From: Maribacter sp.
GTDB lineage: Bacteria > Bacteroidota > Bacteroidia > Flavobacteriales > Flavobacteriaceae
Assembly (NCBI GenBank): GCA_024228355.1
Contig: JAAETN010000470.1
Location: 1 to 36,210, forward strand
Length of the DNA: 36,210 bases
Reading direction: 5' to 3'
Made by a program: the position numbers and the translations under genes. The stretch's first letter is position 1; each line of letters opens with the position of its first letter. Of the stretch, positions 1-8,725 are shown piece after piece. The notes under the pieces were generated by a model, which did no database searches, was not told the DNA's origin, and saw only the letters and a list, made by a program, of their open reading frames with translations.

Positions 1-1
1 A

Positions 2-922
2 AATTCCACTAAGGAAAATGTAAATGAGATCTATACCGAGACCATACCTGTTGCCAATTTATCTTTTGATATGGTATTGGTACCTGAAGGGGAATTTCTT
101 ATGGGTAGTCCGGCTAACGAAGCAAATAGAAAAGAAGATGAAGGACCACAAAAAAAGGTTGCCGTAGATGCATTCTGGATGGGAAAATATGAGGTTAAAT
201 GGCGAGAGTTTGAGCTTTTCTTCAAGCAAAACCAGCCCCTTTTTGAAAGTTTGGAAGCAGATAAATTAAATGCTATTGATGCCGTCACTAGGCCGAGTCC
301 GCCTTATGAAGATCCTTCCTATGGTATGGGCAAGGATGATTTTCCAGCGGTAAGCATGTCAACCTATTCCGCACTGGTATTCTGTAAGTGGTTAAGTAAA
401 ATTACTGGACGTTTTTATAGATTACCAACTGAAGCCGAATGGGAATATGCTGCCAGAGCAGGTTCTCAGACCATGTATGAGTTTGGAAATTCGGAAGAAG
501 AATTGGCAAAATATGCCGTTTACTATAAAAATTCAAACAGTAAATACGCCATGGTCGGAACCAAACTTCCCAATAAATGGGGATTGTATGATATGCATGG
601 CAATGTTGCTGAATGGACAATGGACCAATACAAGGAAGATGCATATGCCAGTACAGAAGCTAAAAACCCATGGGTTATACCAAGGGTATTTCACCCCAGG
701 GTAATTCGTGGTGGTTCCTGGGATGATGATGCCGAAGGTTTACGTTCAGCTGCCAGAAGGGCTTCAAGCGTTAAATTACAGAAGCGTGATCCACAGATTC
801 CTAAGAGTTTTTGGTGGTTCACGGATTCCAACTTTGTTGGTATGCGATTGGTGAGTCCTAAAAATCAACCAAGCCAAGAAGAACAGGATAAATTTTGGCA
901 AATGGTTTTGGATGAAGGATAG
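2..922 (+). CDS. SUMF1/FGE-fold protein, 5' end outside the window
   Basis: The reading frame is open to the left edge, so the N-terminus is missing; the internal ATG at 71 is not a convincing start because the coding frame continues upstream of it. The fold is clear from VPEGEFLMGS near the start, FYRLPTEAEWEYAARAG, MHGNVAEW and RVIRGGSW, all hallmarks of the formylglycine-generating-enzyme/sulfatase-modifying-factor superfamily. After RGGSW, where true aerobic FGE carries the copper-binding cysteine pair, this protein reads DDDAEGLRSAARR and has no cysteine. Sulfatase activation is therefore unlikely; a structural or binding role is an inference. YceI follows 52 bp downstream on the same strand, and the redox operon begins further on, so a role with those proteins is possible. 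Family is certain, function is not. Confidence 0.9.
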   Translation, partial: NSTKENVNEIYTETIPVANLSFDMVLVPEGEFLMGSPANEANRKEDEGPQKKVAVDAFWMGKYEVKWREFELFFKQNQPLFESLEADKLNAIDAVTRPSPPYEDPSYGMGKDDFPAVSMSTYSALVFCKWLSKITGRFYRLPTEAEWEYAARAGSQTMYEFGNSEEELAKYAVYYKNSNSKYAMVGTKLPNKWGLYDMHGNVAEWTMDQYKEDAYASTEAKNPWVIPRVFHPRVIRGGSWDDDAEGLRSAARRASSVKLQKRDPQIPKSFWWFTDSNFVGMRLVSPKNQPSQEEQDKFWQMVLDEG

Positions 923-974
923 ATTTTTGGTCCGTTTTTTGTGAATAGAACAATATAAACTTTATAAAAATAAA

Positions 975-1520
975 ATGAGGAATCTAATAGTTGCCATATT
1001 GGTAGTATTTTGTTTTTCTTTTGGTTGGACCCAAGAGAATTATTCATTATCCGATGAAAGTTCGTTGACGGTTGATGGAACTTCAACACTTCATGATTGG
1101 ACAGTCACGGCGAACACATGCAGTGGATCGTTAGTTGTGGAGGCAAATGTGTTTAAAGAAATATCTTTTGATGTTGAAGTGGCCAGTGTTATTAGTACAC
1201 GTGGTGCAACAATGGACAAGAAGACGCATAATGCCCTTAAAAAGGAAGAACATCCTAAGGTTATGTTTTCTGCTACTGATATTACTTTTTCTGAAGGTGA
1301 TAATCAAAGCATTTCCGGCAAAATGAATGTTGCTGGTGTTGAAAAAGACGTTAGTATTTCAGCAAGTGTAAATAATTCTGAGAGCAGTGTTCAGATAACA
1401 GGTAATTATAAAATAACGCTACAGGATTACAATATGGATCCACCAACGGCAATGTTTGGTACTATTGTGGTCGGTGATGATGTTACTGTTAACTTCGATT
1501 TGGTTTTTGCAAAGAACTAA
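975..1520 (+). CDS. YceI-family periplasmic lipid-binding-like protein
   Basis: A 181-residue protein with a signal peptide (about residues 1-20, cleaved near WTQ/EN) followed by a YceI beta-barrel domain. Typical YceI landmarks are visible: LTVDGTSTLHDWT, the KTHNALKKEEHPKVMF block, SGKMNVAGVEKDV, and the end segment that includes PPTAMFGTIVVGDDV. Family members bind polyisoprenoid or similar lipids in an eight-stranded barrel and often sit near respiratory or cytochrome genes. Here it lies between a SUMF1-fold gene and ApbE, upstream of c-type cytochrome-domain genes, which suggests a quinone or isoprenoid role in extracytoplasmic redox chemistry (inference). The ATG at 975 directly precedes the signal peptide and is a clear start. 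Confidence 0.9.
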   Translation: MRNLIVAILVVFCFSFGWTQENYSLSDESSLTVDGTSTLHDWTVTANTCSGSLVVEANVFKEISFDVEVASVISTRGATMDKKTHNALKKEEHPKVMFSATDITFSEGDNQSISGKMNVAGVEKDVSISASVNNSESSVQITGNYKITLQDYNMDPPTAMFGTIVVGDDVTVNFDLVFAKN

Positions 1521-1560
1521 TACGCTAAATAGCCCTTGTAGAGATATCCAAAGTGGTTTT

Positions 1561-2550
1561 TTGGTTAAAGGTTTTTATGCAGTCTTTTTACTTTTAACCT
1601 GCATTGGGCTTCATGCCCAAGAGCGATATGAATACACCCATCAACAAATGGGTACCCAGATTCGGTTAGTCTTCTATACATCAAATCAAGGAAAGGCAGA
1701 TACGATTGCATTTAGGGCATTTGATCGTATCGATGAACTGAATAAAAAATTAAGCGATTACCTAGTTACTAGTGAACTTAATTCGCTAACAAAACAACAC
1801 GAAAAAGAAGTTGTTGTTAGTAGTGATTTATTTAGAATTCTTAAAAAATCAGTTGAAATTTCAGAGATTACCAAAGGTGCTTTCGATATAAGTGTTGGCC
1901 CATTAATTGAGCTTTGGAGAAAGACTAGGAAAACACGAATACTTCCTTCAGAGGCTAAGTTGATTGAGGCGAAACAACGCGTTGGATATAGTAATATTGC
2001 ATTTCACAATAAAAATGTGATTCAATTAAATGCAAAGGAAATGAAGTTGGATTTAGGCGGTATAGGGAAGGGTTTTACAGCGGATGAAGTTATAAAAGTA
2101 CTTGAATCAAATGGTGTCCGTTCAGCCTTGGTTGATATGGGAGGTGACATTCGGGTCAGTAATCCACCCCCGAACAGGGAGTACTGGATATTGGCATTTT
2201 CGTATTATAATGAAGAAGATGTTGAGGTGGTCAAAAAAATCAGATTGAAGAATGCAGCCGTGGCAACTTCTGGTGATTTATATCAATTTGTTGAAATAGA
2301 TGGAATGCGATATTCTCACATCATTAATCCATTGTCCGGTTTGGCTTTAAACAATAGTATTCAAGTAACCACAATTGCAGGAAATGCCACGGAGGCCGAT
2401 GCTTTTGCTTCGGCTTTTAGTGTTATGGGTATTGCAAAAACAACTGAATTCATTAAAGCTAAGTCCAATATTGAGGTATTTATAGTACAAAAGTCAAAGA
2501 ATACCTTCAAACAGTGGAATAACAGTACATTTCCTGGACAAAATAACTGA
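1561..2550 (+). CDS. apbE: FAD:protein FMN transferase, ApbE family
   Basis: ApbE moves FMN from FAD onto a Thr or Ser of extracytoplasmic redox proteins. The protein shows DLGGIGKGFTAD (residues 164-175), the SGDLYQF block, the YSHIINPLSG block, and TEAD (277-280), whose acidic residue belongs to the Mg site. I chose the TTG at 1561: from there the product is 330 residues and starts with a canonical signal peptide (basic residue at 3, hydrophobic core, cleavage near HAQ/ER). In-frame ATGs at 1477 and 1480 would add a tail overlapping the end of the YceI gene and bury the signal sequence. No obvious FMN_bind partner protein is present in the window, so its substrate is unknown. It probably serves the adjacent redox operon or a distant Nqr/Rnf complex. 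Confidence 0.88.
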   Translation: MVKGFYAVFLLLTCIGLHAQERYEYTHQQMGTQIRLVFYTSNQGKADTIAFRAFDRIDELNKKLSDYLVTSELNSLTKQHEKEVVVSSDLFRILKKSVEISEITKGAFDISVGPLIELWRKTRKTRILPSEAKLIEAKQRVGYSNIAFHNKNVIQLNAKEMKLDLGGIGKGFTADEVIKVLESNGVRSALVDMGGDIRVSNPPPNREYWILAFSYYNEEDVEVVKKIRLKNAAVATSGDLYQFVEIDGMRYSHIINPLSGLALNNSIQVTTIAGNATEADAFASAFSVMGIAKTTEFIKAKSNIEVFIVQKSKNTFKQWNNSTFPGQNN

Positions 2551-2584
2551 AAATAGTCAAGTTCAGATTTTAGGTACAAAACTG

Positions 2585-2619
2585 ATTTGTTCTTTATTTT
2601 CTAGAATTGGTTAACTTTA
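2585..2619 (+). promoter_or_regulatory. Possible Bacteroidota promoter for the redox operon
   Basis: TTTG at 2586-2589 is followed after 22 bases by TAACTTTA (2612-2619), one base off the TAnnTTTG -7 consensus, with the ATG of the operon at 2646. The spacing is slightly longer than the usual 19-21, so this is tentative. Confidence 0.35.
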
Positions 2620-2645
2620 GCTGATTAGCTCGGTTTTTTACTTAA

Positions 2646-4991
2646 ATGCCCATGAGACAAAAATTATTGGTCTTATTTATTCTTGTGTTTTTGGCAGGGT
2701 TCCTTTTAGCGTTAAAGAAAGGTGTGTTCAGCGTGTCTAACGATGAAAGTATTGGTTTAATTATTCCAGATATTGTGGACTATAATTTTCATATTAAACC
2801 TATTCTTTCAGACAATTGCTATACCTGTCACGGTCCGGATGCAAATAAGCGAAAAGCTGGCCTTAGACTGGATCTTGAGGGGACCGCTTTTCTTGAGTTA
2901 AAGGAAAGTCCGGGAAAATTCGCTTTAGTCCCAGGAGAGCCTAAGAATAGTAAGGCCTATTTGCATATCATTACCGATGACCCTGAGGTAATTATGCCAC
3001 CATCGGATTCTAAATTAAGTTTGAATTCTTACGAAAAGAAATTGATCAAGAAGTGGATTGAACAGGGTGCCAAATTTGAAAAACACTGGGCTTTTATACC
3101 TCCAGCTAAAAAAGAGGTGCCAAAATCTGAAGAATCACAATGGGGAAATAATGAAATTGATGCTTTCATCCTTGAAGAATTGGAATTGAACAATTTGAAT
3201 CCTTCTGTAAAAGCATCTACAGAGACATTGATTCGCAGAATAAGTCTAGATCTAACGGGGCTCCCACCTGATGCAGATCAAGTTAAAGGATTATTGGATA
3301 ATCATACTGATGACTTTTCATTTACAATCGATAAGTTTTTAGCATCCTCAGGTTATGGAGAGTATATGACACAATCATGGCTAGACTTGGCACGTTATGC
3401 GGATTCACATGGTTATCAAGATGATAGCTATCGTACTATGTGGCCATGGCGAGATTGGGTTATTCATGCATTCAATAAAAACCTGCCCTACGACGAATTT
3501 TTAACGTGGCAATTGGCAGGTGATCTTCTTCCCAATGCAACAAAAGAACAGGTTTTGGCCACAGGATTCAATAGAAACCATCCGATTACACAAGAAGGTG
3601 GTGTTATACAAGAGGAGTATCGTGTAAATTACGTGCTGGACAGAACAAACACTTTGGGTAAAGGAATTCTAGGCCTTACTTTGGAATGTGCCCGTTGTCA
3701 TGAGCATAAATATGATGCCATCTCGCAAAAAAATTATTATGAATTGTTTTCATTTTTTAATCAGGTAGACGAAAAGGGTTTACAAATGGATGCCGTGCAG
3801 GCAAAAAACCAAAAATATTACGCCGACCCACCATATATTGAGATTTCAGCGGATGAAACCGAAGATTTACTTTCTTTCATTAATATGGAAAAAAATACGC
3901 AGATCAAGGTGATGGTCATGAACGATTCCGCACCGAAGACCTCCTTTATCTTAAACCGGGGCGAATACGACCAACCCACTGATTCGGTTGAGCCAAGTAC
4001 ACCTCAGACCATTTATCCTTTTCCAAAGGGATTGCCACAAAATAGATTGGGCCTTGCAAAATGGATTACGGACAAGAACAATCCACTAACCGCCAGAGTC
4101 TTTGTGAATCGAATCTGGACTATGTTATTTGGACGTGGATTGGTAGAAACTACCGAGGATTTTGGAGTACAAGGAAGCCTCCCAACGCATCCTGAATTAC
4201 TTGATTGGTTGGCAGTGGATTTTATGGAGCACAATTGGGATATTAAATACCTTCTCAAAAAAATTATGTTATCGTCAACCTATCAACAGGAGTCTAAATT
4301 TCGTCCAGACTTAAGACAAGTGGATCCTGAAAATAAATTATTGGGAAGGATGCCACGTTTTCGCATGAGTGGCGAAATGATTCGTGATTATATTTTAACC
4401 ACAAGCGGACTTTTGAATGCAAAAATTGGAGGTTCTAGTGTAAAGCCTTACCAGCCAGCAGGACTCTGGGAGGAAACGAATGCAGGAAATAACAGAGGTA
4501 TTTTAACGACCTATGTGCCTGATGATGGAGATGACCTCTACCGTCGTTCCCTATATACCTTTTGGAAACGAACTTTACCACCTCCGAACATGACTATTTT
4601 TGATGCACCCACACGAGATTTTTGTGAGGTCCGCCGTCAAAAAACCAACACTCCGTTACAGGCCTTGGCCCTTCAGAATGATGTTCAGGTACTGGAAGCT
4701 GCGAGGGTCCTGGCAGAGCGAACGGTCGTTGAAAGAGTAGAGAATCAAGATATGATAACAGACGTTTTTCGACGTATTTTGGTTCGTTCACCAGCAGATG
4801 AGGAGCTATTGACTTTGAAGAAGTACTATGGTGATGCAGTCAACACTTATCTAAAAGATATTGAAGGGGCCAAAAAGCTCATTGCAGTAGGTGAGTACGA
4901 ACATTTGAATACTGATCCGGTAAAAACCGCGGCCCTGATGTTGACCGCACAGGTAATCTACAATCTAGACGAAACTATAACCAAAGAATGA
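2646..4991 (+). CDS. PSCyt1-DUF1549-DUF1553 cytochrome-type protein
   Basis: A 781-residue exported protein with an N-terminal hydrophobic segment (residues 5-22). A planctomycete cytochrome C (PSCyt1) domain follows, with CYTCH at 58-62 and the downstream MPP heme-ligand region. Then come DUF1549 (PSCyt2), with a second heme-type motif CARCH at 348-352, and DUF1553 (PSD1) to the C-terminus, including FVNRIWTMLFGRGLVET, the LLDWLAVDF block and LQALALQND. This family was first named in Planctomycetes and is frequent in marine Bacteroidota near sugar-catabolism and sulfatase genes. Its biochemical activity is not established; two CxxCH motifs argue for a haem-dependent extracytoplasmic oxidoreductase. 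Three bases separate its stop from the start of the DUF1501 gene, so the two are surely co-transcribed. The second ATG at 2652 is an equally good start. Confidence 0.93.
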   Translation: MPMRQKLLVLFILVFLAGFLLALKKGVFSVSNDESIGLIIPDIVDYNFHIKPILSDNCYTCHGPDANKRKAGLRLDLEGTAFLELKESPGKFALVPGEPKNSKAYLHIITDDPEVIMPPSDSKLSLNSYEKKLIKKWIEQGAKFEKHWAFIPPAKKEVPKSEESQWGNNEIDAFILEELELNNLNPSVKASTETLIRRISLDLTGLPPDADQVKGLLDNHTDDFSFTIDKFLASSGYGEYMTQSWLDLARYADSHGYQDDSYRTMWPWRDWVIHAFNKNLPYDEFLTWQLAGDLLPNATKEQVLATGFNRNHPITQEGGVIQEEYRVNYVLDRTNTLGKGILGLTLECARCHEHKYDAISQKNYYELFSFFNQVDEKGLQMDAVQAKNQKYYADPPYIEISADETEDLLSFINMEKNTQIKVMVMNDSAPKTSFILNRGEYDQPTDSVEPSTPQTIYPFPKGLPQNRLGLAKWITDKNNPLTARVFVNRIWTMLFGRGLVETTEDFGVQGSLPTHPELLDWLAVDFMEHNWDIKYLLKKIMLSSTYQQESKFRPDLRQVDPENKLLGRMPRFRMSGEMIRDYILTTSGLLNAKIGGSSVKPYQPAGLWEETNAGNNRGILTTYVPDDGDDLYRRSLYTFWKRTLPPPNMTIFDAPTRDFCEVRRQKTNTPLQALALQNDVQVLEAARVLAERTVVERVENQDMITDVFRRILVRSPADEELLTLKKYYGDAVNTYLKDIEGAKKLIAVGEYEHLNTDPVKTAALMLTAQVIYNLDETITKE

Positions 4992-4994
4992 GCT

Positions 4995-6455
4995 ATGGAA
5001 AAGGATAAAAAGAAGTCAGAGAATCCATTGAAAGTAAACCGACGTCATTTCTTTTCGCAACTGAGTGTGGGTATTGGATCTTTGGCCTTGGGATCCTTGT
5101 TGATTCCTGATCTGTTCAAAGGAGTTACATCAGAGCGTTTGACCCATCCTTTGGGTGTTGCCCATTTTGCTCCCAAAGCAAAGCGCGTTATTTATTTGTT
5201 CCAGGCTGGGGCACCCTCACAATTAGAAACATTTGACTACAAACCTACCTTACGAAAACGAATGGGGGAGGATTTGCCAGAGTCTATTCGAAATGGGCAG
5301 CGCCTAACTGGCATGACTGCCAATCAAGACAAATTTCCCTTAATGCCACCAGCTGTTGATTTTAAACAACATGGTGAGAGTGGTACTTGGGTTAGTGATT
5401 TTTTCCCACATACGGCAAAGATAGCAGATGAAATTACCGTGGTACGAAGCATGCATACCGAAGCTATCAATCATGATCCAGCGATTACTTTTTTTCAGAC
5501 AGGTAGCCAAATATCAGGAAGGCCTAGCATGGGTTCATGGTTGAGTTATGGGCTGGGTAGTGAAAACAAGAATCTTCCGTCTTTTGTGGTGTTGACTTCA
5601 AGAGGAAAAGGTAACAGCCAAGGGCTCTATTCAAAACTATGGTCGAGTGGATTTTTGGATTCAAAACATCAAGGTGTGCTTTTGCGTTCGGGTAAAGATC
5701 CTGTATTATATCTTAACGATCCCGAAGGTATCTCACGTTCTGATAAACGACATTTGTTAGATCAAGTATCTTCTTTGAATAAATTGCATCATGCCGAAAC
5801 TGGTGATGATGAAATAGAATCACGAATTGCACAGTACGAAATGGCATATCGTATGCAGATGTCAGTCCCTGATGTGATGGATATTTCCAAAGAACCGGAG
5901 TCTATTATCAAACTTTACGGTGAGGATTGTCAAGTACCCGGCACCTATGCGGCAAATGCGCTACAAGCAAGAAGGTTAGCTGAAAATGGTGTCCGATTTA
6001 TACAGCTTTACCATCAAGGTTGGGACCAACACGGTAATTTACCTAATGAAATGGCTGGTCAGGCCAAGGATGTAGATCAAGCTTCTGCTGCCCTAGTTCT
6101 AGATTTGAAGCAGCGTGGTATGCTAGAAGATACATTGGTCATTTGGGGAGGTGAGTTTGGTAGGGGGAATTATTGTCAGGGAAAATTTGACCCAACCAAT
6201 TACGGTAGAGATCATCATCCAAGGGCATTTAGTATTTGGATGGCCGGAGGGGGCATAAAACCTGGACTTAATTACGGTAAAACCGATGAATTTGGGTATA
6301 ATGTAGTTGAGAATCCGGTTCATATCAACGATTTTCATGCTACTTTAATGCACACTTTGGGGTTAGATCATGAACAATTAACCTATAAATATCAAGGCCG
6401 TCGGTTTCGATTGACTGATGTTGCCGGTAATGTGATAAAAGATCTTTTAACGTAG
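4995..6455 (+). CDS. DUF1501 protein with Tat signal (alkaline-phosphatase-like fold)
   Basis: A 486-residue protein beginning with a basic stretch and a twin-arginine motif NRRHFF (residues 15-20) plus a hydrophobic segment, so it is exported folded. DUF1501 belongs to the sulfatase/alkaline-phosphatase superfamily. Candidate metal ligands appear in YHQGWDQHG, GGEFGR, GRDHHPRAF and VHINDFHAT. There is no CxPSR formylglycine motif, so it is not a sulfatase of the classical kind. It lies 3 bp after the DUF1549/DUF1553 gene and 3 bp before the DUF2231 gene. DUF1501 and DUF1553 genes are a standing pair across Planctomycetes, Verrucomicrobia and Bacteroidota. The reaction is unknown; Tat export suggests a bound cofactor or metal. 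Confidence 0.93.
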   Translation: MEKDKKKSENPLKVNRRHFFSQLSVGIGSLALGSLLIPDLFKGVTSERLTHPLGVAHFAPKAKRVIYLFQAGAPSQLETFDYKPTLRKRMGEDLPESIRNGQRLTGMTANQDKFPLMPPAVDFKQHGESGTWVSDFFPHTAKIADEITVVRSMHTEAINHDPAITFFQTGSQISGRPSMGSWLSYGLGSENKNLPSFVVLTSRGKGNSQGLYSKLWSSGFLDSKHQGVLLRSGKDPVLYLNDPEGISRSDKRHLLDQVSSLNKLHHAETGDDEIESRIAQYEMAYRMQMSVPDVMDISKEPESIIKLYGEDCQVPGTYAANALQARRLAENGVRFIQLYHQGWDQHGNLPNEMAGQAKDVDQASAALVLDLKQRGMLEDTLVIWGGEFGRGNYCQGKFDPTNYGRDHHPRAFSIWMAGGGIKPGLNYGKTDEFGYNVVENPVHINDFHATLMHTLGLDHEQLTYKYQGRRFRLTDVAGNVIKDLLT

Positions 6456-6458
6456 CCT

Positions 6459-7889
6459 ATGGCAGTTGAGAATAAAAGAATATGGGTAGATTATACCGTT
6501 TTTGGCCTTTCTATCTTCCTTGTATTTTGCTTATTGTTTGAATCATATATTGAGCTTCCAAATCTAGTTGCTTGGATAGGACGATGGCATCCATTGGTAT
6601 TGCACTTTCCAATCGTACTTTTATTGGTTGCCATTTATTTAGGATTCCGTGGTAAGGATATTCCCTATAATCTACGCGTGGTGGCCACAATAGCTACCTT
6701 GGTCACTGCCATTTCCGGGTTTTTCCTGGGTACCGAAAATACCCCCAAAGGTGACCTCCTTTTTTGGCATGAATGGTTGGGTAGCACTTTAGCACTTGCA
6801 GTTGTTCTTTGGTATTGGTTAGACGGGTTGCAGCTTCGAAAGAATATTTATTCCAAGGCATTGCAAATACTGATAATTGTATTGATAGGTTTTACGGGGC
6901 ACTATGGAGGTTTAATCACCCATGGGGAAGAATTTTTGGCCCTACCCAAAGAAAAAAGACAAAAGAAAATCCCTCAAAACCCATTAATATACCAAGATGT
7001 TGTGGGAAGAATTTTAGAAGAAAACTGTGTTTCTTGTCACAATCCGAACAAAAAAAAGGGAGAATTGTTGATGACAAATTTAGAAGGTCTATTAAAAGGA
7101 GGTGAAGTTGGGAATACAGTAGTTCCAGGAGATTCTGAGAAAAGTGAAATTATCAGAAGATTGCACTTGTCCCATGAGAATGAAGAGCACATGCCGCCAG
7201 ATGATAAAAAACCTCTCAATGACAATGAAATTAAAATTTTAGAACGTTGGATTGCCCTTGGCGCATCAGATACTATACGATTGAACCATTTGCCAAAGAC
7301 AGAAACTTTGGGTGTTTTGGTTAAGGTAATGATGGAGCCTGATCCAATGAAAAAATGGGCACTACTTCCCAAAGTGGCGGATAGTACAATCTTGAATCTG
7401 TCTTCAGACTATATTAATATTACGAGGGTTGCAAGTAATTCTGATGCAATTAAGGTCAATGTTTTTCTTTCTCCCAACCATAGCCAGCGGTCGATAACTA
7501 ATTTGGCACGAATTTCCAGCAATATTGTGGAATTGGATTTAAGTGGCATCCCGGTCGGTTTGCCTGAAATGGATATGATATCATCATGTGCCAATTTGGA
7601 ATGGTTAGAGTTGGATCGTACTTCAATTACTGATGAAGAATTGGATAAATTAAAAGGTTTGGAGAAACTTCGATTATTGAAAATATATGAGACCAATGTT
7701 ACCGCTAAAAGTATTTTGGTTTTCAAAAGCCTTTCCAATCTTAAAAGCCTTTATCTTTGGAGAACGGGTATTGAATCTAAGGCTTTAGATGAATTTATTA
7801 AAGAAAGGCCTGACCTTGATGTTGATGTGGGAATTGAAAAGAAAGTGGAATCATTCGTTGTGGTTTTAGATTCTATTCCTAAAACATGA
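6459..7889 (+). CDS. DUF2231 membrane protein with cytochrome c and LRR domains
   Basis: A 476-residue three-part protein. Residues about 12-150 form four to five membrane segments of the DUF2231 type with conserved histidines (WHPLVLHFP with H44 and H49, WHEW with H104, GHYGG with H148, H155), which could bind haem b in the membrane. A PSCyt1-like cytochrome domain follows with CVSCH at 190-194 and MPPDD downstream. The last about 150 residues are irregular leucine-rich repeats (NIVELDLSGIPVGLP, LEWLELDRTSITDEEL, LRLLKIYETNV, LKSLYLWRTGI). The layout suggests an electron route between the membrane and its exported operon partners, with the LRR part as docking surface (inference). Gene spacing of 3 bp ties it to the two genes before it. 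Confidence 0.9.
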   Translation: MAVENKRIWVDYTVFGLSIFLVFCLLFESYIELPNLVAWIGRWHPLVLHFPIVLLLVAIYLGFRGKDIPYNLRVVATIATLVTAISGFFLGTENTPKGDLLFWHEWLGSTLALAVVLWYWLDGLQLRKNIYSKALQILIIVLIGFTGHYGGLITHGEEFLALPKEKRQKKIPQNPLIYQDVVGRILEENCVSCHNPNKKKGELLMTNLEGLLKGGEVGNTVVPGDSEKSEIIRRLHLSHENEEHMPPDDKKPLNDNEIKILERWIALGASDTIRLNHLPKTETLGVLVKVMMEPDPMKKWALLPKVADSTILNLSSDYINITRVASNSDAIKVNVFLSPNHSQRSITNLARISSNIVELDLSGIPVGLPEMDMISSCANLEWLELDRTSITDEELDKLKGLEKLRLLKIYETNVTAKSILVFKSLSNLKSLYLWRTGIESKALDEFIKERPDLDVDVGIEKKVESFVVVLDSIPKT

Positions 7890-7937
7890 TAGGTGAAAGT
7901 TTATAGTAATAAATAGAAAGCAAAATAGTTAGGAAAA

Positions 7938-8714
7938 ATGAAATTTAATCTTCAGGGGAAAACAGCAATTGTTACCGGTGGCGGGAGTGGAATTGGAAAG
8001 GCAATTTCCAAAACCCTTGCAGAACAAGGTGCTAGCGTACATATTTTGGAACTCAATGTTGATACGGCCCAAAAAAGTGCAAACGAGATTGTTGCTCAAG
8101 GCGATAGCGCTTTTGCCCATAAGTGTAATGTTGCGAAACATTCAGAGGTTAAGCATGTGATCAATGCTATTGCCAAGAATACCCAATTAGACATTCTCAT
8201 TAATAATGCGGGTATCGCACATATTGGCAACGTCGAGAATACCTCTGAAGAGGATATGGACAAAATCTATGCTGTGAATGTAAAAGGTGTTTATAATTGC
8301 ATATTTGCTACAATTCCCTTTTTGAAGAAGAAAGGGGGGGTAATTCTCAATATGACTTCAATTACCTCATCCATTGGCATTAAAGATCGGTTCGCTTACT
8401 CAATGTCAAAAGGAGCAGCCTTGACCATGATGTATTCTGTTGCTAAGGATTACTTAGAATTTGGCATTCGTTGTAATAGTATTTCCCCTGCCCGAATACA
8501 TACCCCTTTTGTAGATGGATATCTTAAGAATAACTATCCTGACAATGTAGAGGAAATGTTTGAAAAGCTATCGGCGACCCAACCTATTGGTAGAATGGGA
8601 AAGCCTGAGGAAGTGGCTAATTTAGCACTTTATTTGTGTTCGGATGAAGCATCGTTCATTACAGGAACGGATTTTCCCATTGACGGAGGATTCATTAAAC
8701 TAAGTGGAAATTAA
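7938..8714 (+). CDS. SDR dehydrogenase, likely acting on a 2-keto-3-deoxy sugar acid
   Basis: A classical 258-residue short-chain dehydrogenase: TGGGSGIG (13-20), NNAG (89-92), N114, S141 and the catalytic Y154-x3-K158. E38 at the end of the second beta strand points to NAD rather than NADP. It is followed 11 bp later by an FAH-family hydrolase. That pairing is typical of the non-phosphorylative L-fucose/L-rhamnose route, in which an SDR oxidises 2-keto-3-deoxy-L-fuconate to the 2,4-diketo acid, which the hydrolase splits to pyruvate and lactate. Sequence alone cannot separate fuconate from rhamnonate or related substrates. SDR family is certain; substrate is inferred from context. Confidence 0.9.
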   Translation: MKFNLQGKTAIVTGGGSGIGKAISKTLAEQGASVHILELNVDTAQKSANEIVAQGDSAFAHKCNVAKHSEVKHVINAIAKNTQLDILINNAGIAHIGNVENTSEEDMDKIYAVNVKGVYNCIFATIPFLKKKGGVILNMTSITSSIGIKDRFAYSMSKGAALTMMYSVAKDYLEFGIRCNSISPARIHTPFVDGYLKNNYPDNVEEMFEKLSATQPIGRMGKPEEVANLALYLCSDEASFITGTDFPIDGGFIKLSGN

Positions 8715-8725
8715 GCATAAATAAT

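Noticed and set aside
1456-1560. Longer ApbE with start at 1456, 1477 or 1480
   Set aside because: It would overlap the YceI gene and place about 30 residues before a perfectly formed signal peptide. The TTG at 1561 gives the usual family length.
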